64,000 nucleotides of DNA from the NCBI GenBank assembly GCA_900617975.1, contig UZAE01012081.1, positions 1 through 64,000 on the forward strand, read 5' to 3'. Both the position numbers and the translations under genes were made by a program. Below the pieces are notes generated by a model. The model ran no database searches and was not told the origin of the DNA. It saw only the letters and a list, made by a program, of their open reading frames with translations. This stretch comes from Rodentolepis nana. Its lineage: Eukaryota > Platyhelminthes > Cestoda > Cyclophyllidea > Hymenolepididae. This document shows positions 51,401-62,245 of this stretch, one piece after another; the stretch's first letter is position 1, and every line of letters begins with the position of its first letter.

Positions 51401-51970
51401 TGATGTGGCTCTTATATTAGCAATACAATCATGGAAAACTCCTCCTTATTGGTGAGCACGTCGTTTAATGGAATCAACCTACACGTTTAAAACTTTTCGT
51501 CAGCTATCTTTTTTTAAACTCCAAAAACAATACTAGTAAAACAAGACATATGCAAACTCACTCTCATCTTCTGATTTTGATCAAAAAGAGTCTGGTAATT
51601 CTGTGGCCCCGTGATGAGAAACAGATTTTGGAGTTCTGCATTCCAAACTGCGAGCATTATCAAATTCACTTAACAGTAGAATTAACCGAACGGTCGTTCA
51701 AGCAGTTTTCTTAGTTCCAAATGAATTCGGTTGTTACATTGCTTAAAAAGTTTTGCTCGAAATGAAAACTTCTAGAAAAAAATTCACGATTAACATTTGA
51801 ATAAATAATGGCATCAATTACTACCCAGTTAAATCAGTAGTATTTATTTTAAAAGTGAAGAGAAAGATTCTGGTAAATATTGTGGGCGGAAGAGGGGAGT
51901 AAACTTTTTCGGAGAGCCCGAGGTTGAAAAAGAAAAATAGCCTGAAGAGGTAGTGCCACTTTATCGTAGC
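48411..51970. other. Region 3' of the R3H gene
   Basis: No gene seen apart from the expected R3H 3' UTR at its right edge; a minus-strand AATAAA at 51843-51848 is about 120 nt beyond that stop. A C12 tract lies at 51034-51045. Confidence 0.45.
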
Positions 51971-54097
51971 TCATTGCTTGTTCTGAGAAGCAGCCATCAT
52001 GCTTTGCATAGTTTCATAGACTGTTTTTACTAAAGACTGTTCAGGAGGATTGAATGTACCGCCTTTCCCATCTACCCAGAGTTGACGAATCCTTGAGCAC
52101 ACATCCGTATGACCTGAGAAAAATGGAAGCCCAATTAGTAATTTTCCTCGTACCACTAAAATAAATTCTGAAAGAAACTGAATGTGATAAAAAGCTTGTA
52201 AAGAGATGTAAATCAATAGACATGAGCTGCATCCCACGAGATAACAATTATTACTTAAAAATAACTATGGAAACGTATAAACTGGCATTTGAATTTGGAC
52301 GCTGATCTATCCAGCTCAAAGTATGTCAAGCCTTATGCACTGTAAAGGCAAAAAAAAAGAGTAAAACCGCAACTCAAGTAATATGGAAATCTCTGGTCTC
52401 AAAACTGAAAACAGAACATTTTATTCTCTTCAGTTATTGCTTAATTTAAAGGCAAATACTTAATCTAATTTTGGATACGACCTTTAGGATAAAATACATT
52501 AGCCCTAAGTAAGAACATATTAAAAATGTCCACCATCATTGGCTAAGCGAGACCAATAAAAGTGTCCAATTTCGGGTTTTCACAAGGAAAGTTCCGCAGT
52601 ATACCCTCCCAATCTAAGATGACTAAAAGCAATTTTCCTGAACCGGCTCCAGATTTTGATAAGCAATTAAAAAAGAGAACATCGAGACATTCATTTAAGT
52701 AGGATACAAGTTGAAACTAACACGAGAGAACATGCAGAAAGGTAAGGATTGCATCACAGTAATATGATCGCCTTAGCCACTGGATACGTTAATATTGCAT
52801 CATATCTTTTCACATACCTACCCACTCATAAAGCAACCATTTTCAAAAGATTGCTCGCAATGTATTCCCATAAAGACAAGGTGCGATAGTGAAATTAACT
52901 TCTTTACTAGAATTCCATTAATAAGCCATCTAAATGTATCAAAATCACAAGAGTAAACTGAAATAAATAACCCGGTTAAGCTCACCGCTAAAAGTATATT
53001 TAAGAAGTAAGAAATATTTTCAAAACCACCTTATAGAAGCCCAGGTTATTTTGAAAATTATTAATTCACTACAGGTATATTATTCAGGTCAATAAAGAGA
53101 ATAACAAAGCGATAATATGAACCTGTTTTTTTCGAATCCATATCATTCATTATGGTTTGATTAAAATTCTGAAAATGTTTATAACTATATGCTCCAATTT
53201 ATAGTGATTCGTTCAAATTCTATTAAAGGAAAACAACTGGAAAATCTCATTAAGTTTCAGCGATTAGCATGCGAAAAGCTGCCAAGGTTTTGATAGACGT
53301 CGATGAACACCCAATGAGTGGAGTGAGCAGCCATATTGATTTGCAACGGGAAAGAACTATGATGGTAATGTGAAACCAAAGATAAGTGTTATAAGACGCT
53401 TTTCAAACTGTGTTTAAAAGTTAATTACAATGGAGAGAAGACATAGCAAAAAACTTTAGAAACAGAATAAAATATTAATTTATTCAAGGACAAACATATT
53501 GTACTTACTGTACGAGTGCAGTCCCAGATAGGTAGCAGAGGCATGCACAAGCATTCTCTGAAAACCACTAAGAACCAGAGAGCGACCACGAATCCATCTA
53601 TTCTGCGAGGAATCGTGGATATGAAGTAGGCTCGTTGATGGCGTCCACATTTGATTAGAGGCAGAGAAATTCCCAAACACCCATCGTAACTCCGATTCGA
53701 CTCGATTGAGGAGACAGAGATCTTGCAGGCAAAAGAATCTACCTTTGCGCCTCTGCTTACTCCTTTCATCCTGAGCTTGAGTATAGAAGTTAATAGAAGA
53801 GCGGATAAGATCAAGGAGTTTTGGGGAAAGACAACCAGGAGTCGGAAGACTAGTGGGATCGGTGAAATCCATCACCTCATTGTGAAGAGCAATTGAAGGT
53901 GGTGAGGTAGTTAGAGGGGACGTTGATGTCCCAAGTAAGGCTGTTTGTAGCTCCTCACAATTTTGAAGGGATTCTAAGAGAGAAAGGAATAAATAACGTT
54001 CTAACAACAAGATCTCAAAAGAATAAGACAAATTTAATAATTAAATAAACTTAATGTGTCTCTTAGCATAAGAAAAGTCAAAATACTCCTTAGACCA

Positions 54098-54132
<35 letters not shown>

Positions 54133-55208
54133 TTATTTATTTATTTTTTAAAATAACTTAGGAATAACGATTACATGCAATCAATGTGTAGTCATTACTC
54201 AGAAGATCTAACCAGAAATCACAATTATTCACTCACCAAATGCATCTATTGATTTGTCTTCCATATCTTCGCCGATAGTTTCCAGAATAACAAGGGGTTT
54301 TTGCCTTCGATGTCGCTTACTTCTATGTCTCTGACGCAAATTATTTTTGTTATTTCGGGGACTGAAATCAAACCCACTTAGGCTACCATCCTCAGAAGAT
54401 TCAGAACCATCAAGTGTGTTTGATGAAAGGCAGCTCAGAAGTTCGATTTGACTCTTTTCGTCAAGGCAAATAAATTCATCCCAGATTTTACGAACACTAG
54501 ATAGTGACATCAGGGGATAAAGAGAGTAACATACGTATCATCATTAAAAAGAGATGAAAACCCCGTCATCTCTGGGTCTGTTTCGGTTATACTGAAATCG
54601 AGCTCTTCGTTGCTCTCATCAGTAGGAGTAAGGATACTTAACACGATATTCAAGTATGCCTCTGAAATCACAAATATGAAAATGATCAAGAGACAGATGA
54701 AGTGTTCAAAAGCGAAATGTTGCTGAAGATACCATTGTTTTGACGGCGCATAGCCCTGGAACCAACTTTTTTCTTACGAGGTTCCTCATTCTCAAGACGG
54801 GCGGATCGGTTATTATTTCTCGTACGATTAGAGTAAGGTGGTAGGATCGAGTAAACCGAAGATGAATCACTTTCTGAAGTAGTGCCAAGATCAGAATAGT
54901 GTTGAAGCTGTTGTGTTTGCAGTCTTTGCAAATGAAAAACAAATATAAAAAATATCTGAAGCCTTAAAATTATACTAGGAAAAATTGTATTTACGAAAAA
55001 TATACATTATGATTGCCTATATAAAAAAGAAAAAGATAAACATAAATTTTTATTCTGCAGTGTACTTGATTCCCGCTTAGTGTTGAAATAATACAATAAC
55101 TTTATTAAATTCCACGATAATCAAATCAGCATTGGCGGTAGGAATTATAAAAAATTATTTATAAATACATCCAATGTGATGTAATAAATAAAATCCAACT
55201 TACGGCAT
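51971..55208 (-). CDS. R3H domain-containing protein 4-like (R3HDM4 family)
   Basis: Six exons: 55208-55204 (ATGCC), 54923-54733, 54661-54535, 54496-54237, 53973-53509, 52113-51971; GT..AG, phases consistent, 1,191 nt, 396 residues. The R3H motif R-x3-H is at residues 334-338 within FQRMLVHASATYLGLHSYS. Upstream are KKKVGSRAMRRQNN, which matches the basic start of the R3H-associated N-terminal domain, and TVRKIWDEFICLDEKSQIE, the family's conserved W-x-(D/E)-F segment. A basic patch RHRSKRHRRQK near residues 160-175 could be a nuclear signal. Known: R3H domains bind single-stranded nucleic acids; the function of R3HDM4 is poorly defined. Longer than vertebrate relatives (about 270 residues) because of Ser/Asn-rich inserts. 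The five-base first exon is tentative; its donor GTAAGT is ideal. Confidence 0.82.
52114..53508 (-). other. Intron 5 of the R3H gene
   Basis: A 1.4-kb intron between a GTAAGT donor and a ttttctcag acceptor. No other feature seen. Confidence 0.65.
54103..54131. repeat. TA microsatellite
   Basis: A (TA)n run in the intron between R3H exons 54496-54237 and 53973-53509, followed by an ATTT-rich stretch. Confidence 0.85.
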
Positions 55209-56157
55209 CTAAGCAAACGAACGAGAATCCAGGTAGTAAAAAGAGGATTAAATCGACAATTACCTAGACTGATTGGTAAAACCATTTTTCAAACTCAATA
55301 CAAAATAGGAAAAAATAAATAGTGGCTTGAAATGTTAAAAAATATTCTAAAATTTATTATGTCCGAAGTACGCTTACTATAAATTACAAGCTCTATTTTC
55401 CGTCTTCGGGTATTTTAGCGATATATCTTTAAATAAAATTGAAACATCTTGATAAGTGTAGGAAAACTTAATTTTATATCAAGTACTACAAAATATTCCA
55501 TTTTTAAAGCTTATTAAATCTAAAGGATTAAACTCAGTGAGTAAATTGGATCCTAACGTAGCAGGTAATCGCATTGCAGCCGGATAGAAGTCACCTACAT
55601 TTCTGAATCTAATATTATAATCATTTTTAGCTCATGAATCGAGTATTCTCTGTCTTTTTTCTAGTTTTGCATATGACAATGCAATCACAAGCACGATTAT
55701 CTTTGTTTAAAATTAATCTCACTGAATCTTTCTATAGGATGGAGTGAAAAAATATCAGTATCTCCAATGTCAAAGATAATGAAAAATCGCAACAAATCAG
55801 TAATAGTGCTTTGAGAGCAACAATATGGGTCATAGTTGATGAATCAAAGGCAGTATTATCACTTCTGGGAAGATGAGGAGGTCATATTATCATGAATAAT
55901 GATATTTTATTATGGCTGATTATACATATAAATGATATGATAGACAGAAGAAATTGCCGACGTAAAATGCGTTCAAAACACAACGAAACAATTTTAAAAG
56001 AGCAAGTCACATTTAATGTGGGTTCGCAGTATTAAAGCTGTCTTCTCAGAACCGATGATCATATTTAAGTTTTAAAGAGCTCTAAACGAGCCTTTATTTT
56101 CCATCAGCAAGCAATTATATTCTCATTTTGCTATACCTAACATTATATAGTGTCAAA
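55209..56157. other. Upstream region of the R3H gene
   Basis: Expected promoter side of the minus-strand R3H gene. No motif assigned and no other gene seen. Confidence 0.35.
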
Positions 56158-56575
56158 GGGGTGTGCGATAGACTTACCTCATTGTGGTGCATCCTGGGCA
56201 ACGTATACTCATACGGCAAAAAGTCTATTAACCGGCAGTTGACTTCTAACTTCCAACTACCATCCCCCCATTGTATGGCAGTTGACTTCTAACTTCCAAC
56301 TACCATCCCCCTACTATATGTGATATTCGAGCCCTTCCACAGTACTCATCTTACTTTTTCTCAGCATCTGTGTCTGTCTGGCTAATCACATATGTTAATC
56401 ATTATTCTGTACCTCCTCTCGACTTTTTGTCACATTGATGTTTCTTCTTCTCACTGTAAAGCCCGAAGTCAGCTAAATGGCTAATGATAACTATCAAAAC
56501 ACCGAAGTCAGCTAAATGGCTAATGATAACTATCAAAATGCCTCCCATTTGAACTAAATAAGTAAATAAATAAAT
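56158..56575 (+). mobile_element. Ribozyme-bearing SINE-like element, copy 14 (duplicated blocks)
   Basis: Starts GGGGTGTGCG at 56158 and ends in an AATA-type tail. Two internal blocks are doubled: ggcagttgacttctaactt (56235 and 56277) and a roughly 43-bp block with accgaagtcagctaaatggc (near 56463 and 56504). P1, P2, P4 and J4/2 are intact, but L3 is TCATTGT. No clear target duplication. It lies about 120 bp upstream of the Bax inhibitor start codon. Confidence 0.88.
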
Positions 56576-56695
56576 ATAATATCTATACAAATTATATAAA
56601 AAGCAATCAAAAGCCATACTTAAGAATATTAATCCAAATAATATAAATTTAAATATAATATATAAAATCTGATGAGATTTTCAACATTAAAATAA

Positions 56696-57983
56696 ATGAA
56701 TTTTGTGTTTCAACGAGTTAAAGGAATTTTAAGGTGGTTTCATTATACGTCAGATACCAAGTACTTCTAGAATTATTATGACACCTTCAATGACTTCACG
56801 TTATTTCGACCCGAACGTCTTGTTCAGATTGAATGATATGTTAGTATTTTAACCTAACCCTTTTTGGATTTACGTATATTAAACCACTTGCTTATTGTCT
56901 AACGAAATACCAACTTACCTTTTAATTTTTGTGCATTTCCCTTTACAACCGCAAATTATGGTTTTATTTGGCTGTTTTGCAGAGATAAAAACGTTCAGAT
57001 TCACCTTAAGAATGTTTACTCTCTCCTTTCAATTGGCTTGATTGTGGCAACGATCGGTTCGTACATTTTCACCATTTCTTCACTTGTTCAGGTAGTTATT
57101 ATACTTTATCAATCGATGTTTTTTTCAACTACTTTAAAATTTTTTAGTCATGGGCCTTTGGGGTGCTTATAACGTCTGCGATAGCCTCTATTGCCTCGTG
57201 CTGTTATATCGTGTTCACTCAGCATACCGAATCTCAGATTTTTAAAAGAATGGTTGCTTTTGGTATTTTCACATTTTCTTCTGGTGAGTCGCCTAATTTA
57301 TTACTGTTTGTTAAAGTGATATTTATGATCATTACATATTTTTTTCTTAGGCATTGGTCTTGGACCTTTGGTTAAGTTTACCCTACATGTGAATCCATCG
57401 GCATTGCCAGCTGCTCTTTTCGGAACTGCTATCATTTTCGTTGCATTCACTTTTGCCGCTTTGCTTACTCGCAAGCGCGTGTTTTTCTATCTGGGAGGTT
57501 AGTTTGTCGAAAAAATATACCTCCTATTCGAATTTTTTATCTAAACTTTGCTTTCATGTAGGCATTTTGGGTACTGCTATTAGTGTCATTTCTGCATTCT
57601 CTTTGATGAATCTGTTCATTCGCTCACCAGCACTTTTCAGTGTCGAGCTCTATCTATCCTTTTTAATTTTCTGCGCTTTCGTTGTCTATGATACTCAACT
57701 TATTGTCTTCAAACGCCAAATGGGTGATTCCGACTTTATAAGGTAACTAGGCGGTTTTCCGTGTTATTAGTTTTATTTTCTTTACTCATTGTTTCTTTTA
57801 ACTTAGACACGCATTGGATCTATTTGTTGATGTTATCGAACTATTCCGTCATCTTCTGATTATCCTAAACTCAAAGAGAGTGAGTTTTTCTATATCACCT
57901 AGCTTTAAAGTTGTTACTGTATATTTTTCTTTATGGTCTTTTCATTTGCATTTTAGGAGCGCAATGAACGCAATAGGGAGTAG
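56696..57983 (+). CDS. TMBIM6: Bax inhibitor-1 (TMBIM6) homologue
   Basis: Seven exons: 56696-56733, 56983-57091, 57148-57283, 57351-57497, 57562-57742, 57807-57879, 57957-57983; 711 nt, 236 residues, against 237 for the human protein. Hallmarks are HLKNVYSLL at the first membrane span, GIGLGPLVKFTLHVNPSALP, GTAIIFVAFTFAALLTRKR, VVYDTQLIV and HALDLFVDVIELFRHLLIIL, ending in the charged tail KRERNERNRE typical of BI-1. Six or seven hydrophobic spans are visible. Known: BI-1 is an endoplasmic-reticulum membrane protein that lowers ER calcium and suppresses stress-induced cell death. Introns after the first are only 56-77 nt. Exon 1 (13 codons) is inferred from an ATG, a phase-2 GTGGTT donor and the right total length; the rest is certain. 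A possible AATAAA at 58438-58443 would give a 3' UTR of about 455 nt. Confidence 0.93.
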
Positions 57984-59309
57984 GAAGACGTTGAAGTGCA
58001 CTATATCGTCAGACTAAATCTTATTATTCCAAATGCACTTTATTCTCATAAATCGACTAATTAAATTCATTATGTCGCTTGAACCATTTTAATTTTAGCA
58101 AGTTCTGTTTTATTTTTTTCGTCTTAGTGGTGCATGTTATCTGCATTTTATTAGTTTTAAGTGGAATTAATGGTATAGTTGGGAAATTTGCGGTACCCTA
58201 AATGTCTAAGGCTTTGGTGGTTTACATCGCGGGCGTGTTCATGCGTAGACGCTGTTCGGTTAATGCTAAATTTTAGGTTTGAGTACCTGGTTACTTGATA
58301 TGTGTGCTTTGGGTTCTTCTCGTGAACTATATGCTACCGTACTTGATTTTGGTTATCTTTTCCATATATCTGCTTTACAAATGCTTTAGTATCTGGTCAT
58401 TATTCCATCTTTGTTAATTTTATCTTTGTAACGACGAAATAAAATAATAAGATCCAGTTCGATTGTATCCTTCTGAGTAAGGTTGCTGCTAATGATGACT
58501 TCTCTATTGAAAGGTCATCCTACCGCCTTGGAGAAAGTGTTCAAATTAATGTTTTATCTTCACGTGGGAATCCGCCATTTGCTGTTAAAAGTATTAAAGC
58601 TTTGAGGCAATTTCTAATGTTTGCTTTATAACCGAAGAGCATTGTGACCTGGCACATTCATTTGTTTGGGCTACACCCAACCCTCTGTACATAAACCAGG
58701 ACGCCTGCGTTTTTTAACGAGTTTCTATATTTAGTACCGCTGCCGTATAATTTAAAGCTAGTCCAAATACCTATTTATCTTTATTAGTAACTATATTTGA
58801 AATTCACTTTCTGTTTCTTGACTACCTAGTGTTTCAACTGTTGTTCTGACTGCTGGCATAGACTGACCTACTGGTTATGTCATCTGATTTCTCTTTGCCT
58901 ATGCACTAAAGGCTGTCTATAATGCCGATCATAGTGATAGGCAGATTACCATTGCTGATAGTATTAGAGATATTGTGTCGATAAAATGTATATGCAGATT
59001 TTTAACCTTTGTAGCAACTTACTTTGTTAGGGACGTTTTCTAGTAGATGTCTGGTTTTATTACCATGGAAGGACTCTTCAATTTTTCGTGACAGACCTAG
59101 CAGTTATACCACTTCTAATCGTTTCTACTAATTGATGCGATTTTCGTAGACTTAGATGCCTGTTTCTTTAATGCGAATCAACTATGCAATAAGTTCAAAA
59201 CAGGTGTTCGCCATAATAAGAAATCGGACTTATTTCCACTGCCTTATCATCTATTAGATCAGAGCAATATAAATTTATCAAGTCGAATTAAATATTAACC
59301 CTAAAATGA
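57984..59309. other. Bax inhibitor 3' UTR and unassigned sequence
   Basis: The first part, to about 58460, is probably 3' UTR. Beyond that some stretches look faintly protein-like (short open frames near 58500-58610 and 59140-59220), but none could be identified. They may be decayed transposon. Confidence 0.35.
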
Positions 59310-59610
59310 TCTATTCGGGCATATATGAATTGCGCTATTTCACCGATTGGTCGAGTAAATTTTCTATATAAGTTCGACTTATAGACTGAAAACTATTCAT
59401 TCTCACTGTCGAAATGTTTGCTTTTAATAATTAACAGGCCCCTCTTTGTGAGTTGTAATATTGTGCTTGAATATTTTCCCATGGAAATAAGTAAGTTTAA
59501 TAACTGTTCGCGATCTTTCTAATGTGATGTCAATGACAGCATCGTCAACATAAAATGGTGTGAGGAGAAAGATATAGTTTCGTTCTTTAACATTGGATCG
59601 CCTTTTCGCT
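59310..59610 (+). repeat. Diverged direct repeat, left member
   Basis: Collinear with about 61288-61640. Shared anchors include ttcctatataa-type sequence, cgacttata, ctattcatt, gcttttaataa/gcttttagcta, taactgttcgc and aatggtg(t/c)gaggagaaag. Substitutions and indels suggest an old duplication or two copies of an unknown element. Confidence 0.6.
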
Positions 59611-60419
59611 TTCGATCACAGGGTATCAACTGTCATCTGCACTCGTTATGAAGCAAAAATTATTACCATGTGCACTAGGCCCATGTTAATAGGTAGATCG
59701 TCATCTAACGTAAGCAAAATGTCATAAAGAAGGCATATGAACAGTAAATATTTAAATCGCGAAGTAATGACAAAATGAAATATTTCTGTAATCGAGTAGG
59801 AGTCAAGAGGCAGATAAGGTAGATACACGAAGAAGGAATTTGGTGAGATTAACTTATACCTCAAGGAGTGGGAGAGGGAGAGAGAGAGTACTTGTCAGGT
59901 CCGGACAGATTGGTTTAAACACATTAAACATGAACGAAGTATTAGCCTCTGCTTATTGTCGTAAGCATATATTCAAAACTAGTGTTACTAACTAACGCTG
60001 TCAGCTAAGCGCTTTTCTGATGATATCACAATTGTCTTTATAGCCCATGGCGCTACATAAAAATTTTGTAAGTTTAAATTGGGGGAAAAAATCTGCATAA
60101 ATGGAGCAATGGGCAAGTTCACTAAGATTCAGGTCACTGGATGATAGGGCAAACAATCAGGAAGTGAAGTCAGAACTTGATGCTATTGCATTTCTTTAAT
60201 TCTGGGAGTATTTAATTGCCCACTTCCCATGAGGAGTAGAGTTCCATTAACTCATAAATACACCGATGAGTAACTCAATCTGTTGATATAAATCCGTCCT
60301 TGGTCACGCCATTCCAATTCGTTTATCATCACTTACAGTCGTGAACAATGTTTTCAATTAAAGAGGCCTTGCCAGAGTTCATTCATGATGACCTTTCCTC
60401 AGGTTTATAAAAAGTCATA

Positions 60420-60740
60420 GGGGATGCGTGATAGACTTACCTCCACGTGGTAAGACCTGGGCAGCGTATACTCGTACGGTAAAAGGGTCTATAAACCGGC
60501 AGTTGACTTCTCATTTCAAACTACCGTGACGCGACTGAATGTCATATTCGGCCACATCCACAGTACTCACTTTGCCTTTTCCCTCTACCACTACATCTCT
60601 CTCTTACCATTGTGAATCGCTCTTCTGTTCCATCTCTCAAATTTTTTGTGACCTTGTCTGTTCCTCCCTTATGTGAAGCCCGAAGCCACCCTAAGGGGTA
60701 ATGATAATTACCATAAAGCCTACCATTTGATATCAATAAA
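60420..60740 (+). mobile_element. Ribozyme-bearing SINE-like element, copy 15
   Basis: Starts GGGGATGCG. The flanks share agtcata (left about 60411-60419, right about 60743-60751). P1 is disrupted and the J4/2 C is T, so the ribozyme should be inactive. L3 TCCACGT is kept. Confidence 0.85.
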
Positions 60741-60751
60741 TTAGTAGTCAT

Positions 60752-61287
60752 ACATGTTCTGTTAGGTTTCACTACTAAGCCAATCAATGTAAATTACGAT
60801 CAGCTGAGAAATTAATGTAATTAATGCCGTATATGCTTTATAAGTGGTTCTATTAAAAGAGGTAGCTGTTTTATCCCCACGGTTTTGAACGAATATTAAA
60901 AGCTCTACATAAAATATGTTGCAGCTAGGGTAACTTCAGAATCAAATTTATTTAGTCAATTTTTTTAAAGTAAATGAAATAAGGCATTAAACTACATTCG
61001 TGCTACTAGCTTAGATGGTGTCAATTAAGGTTAAGTAAGTGGACACTGATGACAGGATAGTCCACAAATGCTTTATGATATGAAGATATAGTCTGATTAT
61101 AAGCCTGAAATTGATTGACTGCACTAATTTAATTTTGTTTTCCATCGAACCTTTGAATTCTAACGTGCGGCAAACAGTCCCATATTTAGCCACTTCTATT
61201 TGGTAATCCAGTATAGTCTTAATATTTCCTTTAATTATTATCTAAAATAAGATTAATCCTTATGTAATCCATGTGGATCTATATATG
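60752..61287. other. Intergenic, no gene recognised
   Basis: Contains the relative (about 61003-61070) of a motif near 18098-18165. Nothing else supported. Confidence 0.35.
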
Positions 61288-61640
61288 TTGCCATATTTCA
61301 TACATAAATCGATTAAATTTCCTATATAACAGCGAAAAGTTATTGGCTTTCCTTCTCACCTTGAATATCGACTTATATATGGTCAGCTATTCATTTTCAT
61401 TGTCTAAATACTTGCTTTTAGCTATGAACATGCACCCTCTATGTAATTTATAGCATACTGTGTTTGGATATTTTGTCTTGGAAAAGTAGGAAACCTTTTC
61501 ATCTGCTATGGTAAATAGGCAAGTCCAGTAACTGTTCGCAGTTTTCTTTCCAGTGTGTTGTCGATGGCAGCATTGACAATATTAAATGGTGCGAGGAGAA
61601 AGAGCATGCTTTGCTGCTTGTTTCACATATGATCTCATTA
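61288..61640 (+). repeat. Diverged direct repeat, right member
   Basis: Partner of the repeat at 59310-59610, about 50 bp longer through insertions. On the minus strand both members contain a short similar peptide frame (PFYVDDAVIDITLER versus PFNIVNAAIDNTLER), which hints that the ancestral sequence coded for protein on that strand. Not identified. Confidence 0.6.
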
Positions 61641-61921
61641 AGAAAGTGTGACCTTGTTTACCGGTAAGAATGTCACCCGACTTGCTGTTGACTAGTTTTG
61701 AGCACCGTTTGGTTAATCATGTTCATATCAAGTCATTCGTAATTGGTTAGATCATTTTTGTGCTTTCCTTCGTCATCTCCTATGCTTAATTGGTGGTGTT
61801 ATGAGAATAAAGGAAGCCTTCAGGATATCGCCATTCTTCACCAGTTGTTGCTGCATGACAAGCGTATATAATTATAAAGACACATTTTATGAAAATGAGA
61901 AATGTGCTTTCCCTCAAATAT

Positions 61922-62232
61922 TTATTTATATCAAATGGCAGGCGTTTTGATATTTAACATTAGCCCTTTGGTTGACTTCAAGAAGGGACATCAAAGTGAA
62001 AAAAACGTCGGGGGGGGGGGGGGGGGACAGAAGAGTATCTCAAAGATATAAAAGGACAGACACAAAGGTAGAAAAAGGTGAGGTGAGTACTGTGAAAGTG
62101 GTAGAATATGACAAACAGTGGGGTCATGGTAGTTTGAAGTGAGAAGTCAACTGCAGGTTTACAGACATTTTTGCTGTATGAGTAATCGTTGCCCAGGGTG
62201 CATCACGTGGAGGTAGATCTATCGCACACCCT
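61922..62232 (-). mobile_element. Ribozyme-bearing SINE-like element, copy 16
   Basis: Antisense copy flanked by ttccctcaaata (61909-61920) and ttcctcaaata (62234-62244). It carries a run of 17 G at 62010-62026 (C on the sense strand) in the pyrimidine-rich middle. P1 can pair with A-U in place of G-U at its first position; P2 and P3 have mismatches. Confidence 0.9.
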
Positions 62233-62245
62233 TTTCCTCAAATAT

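Noticed and set aside
58500..58612. Short frame MMTSLLKGHPTALEKVF as an extra Bax inhibitor exon
   Set aside because: The gene already ends with the typical charged tail and a stop, and the frame has no splice acceptor that fits.
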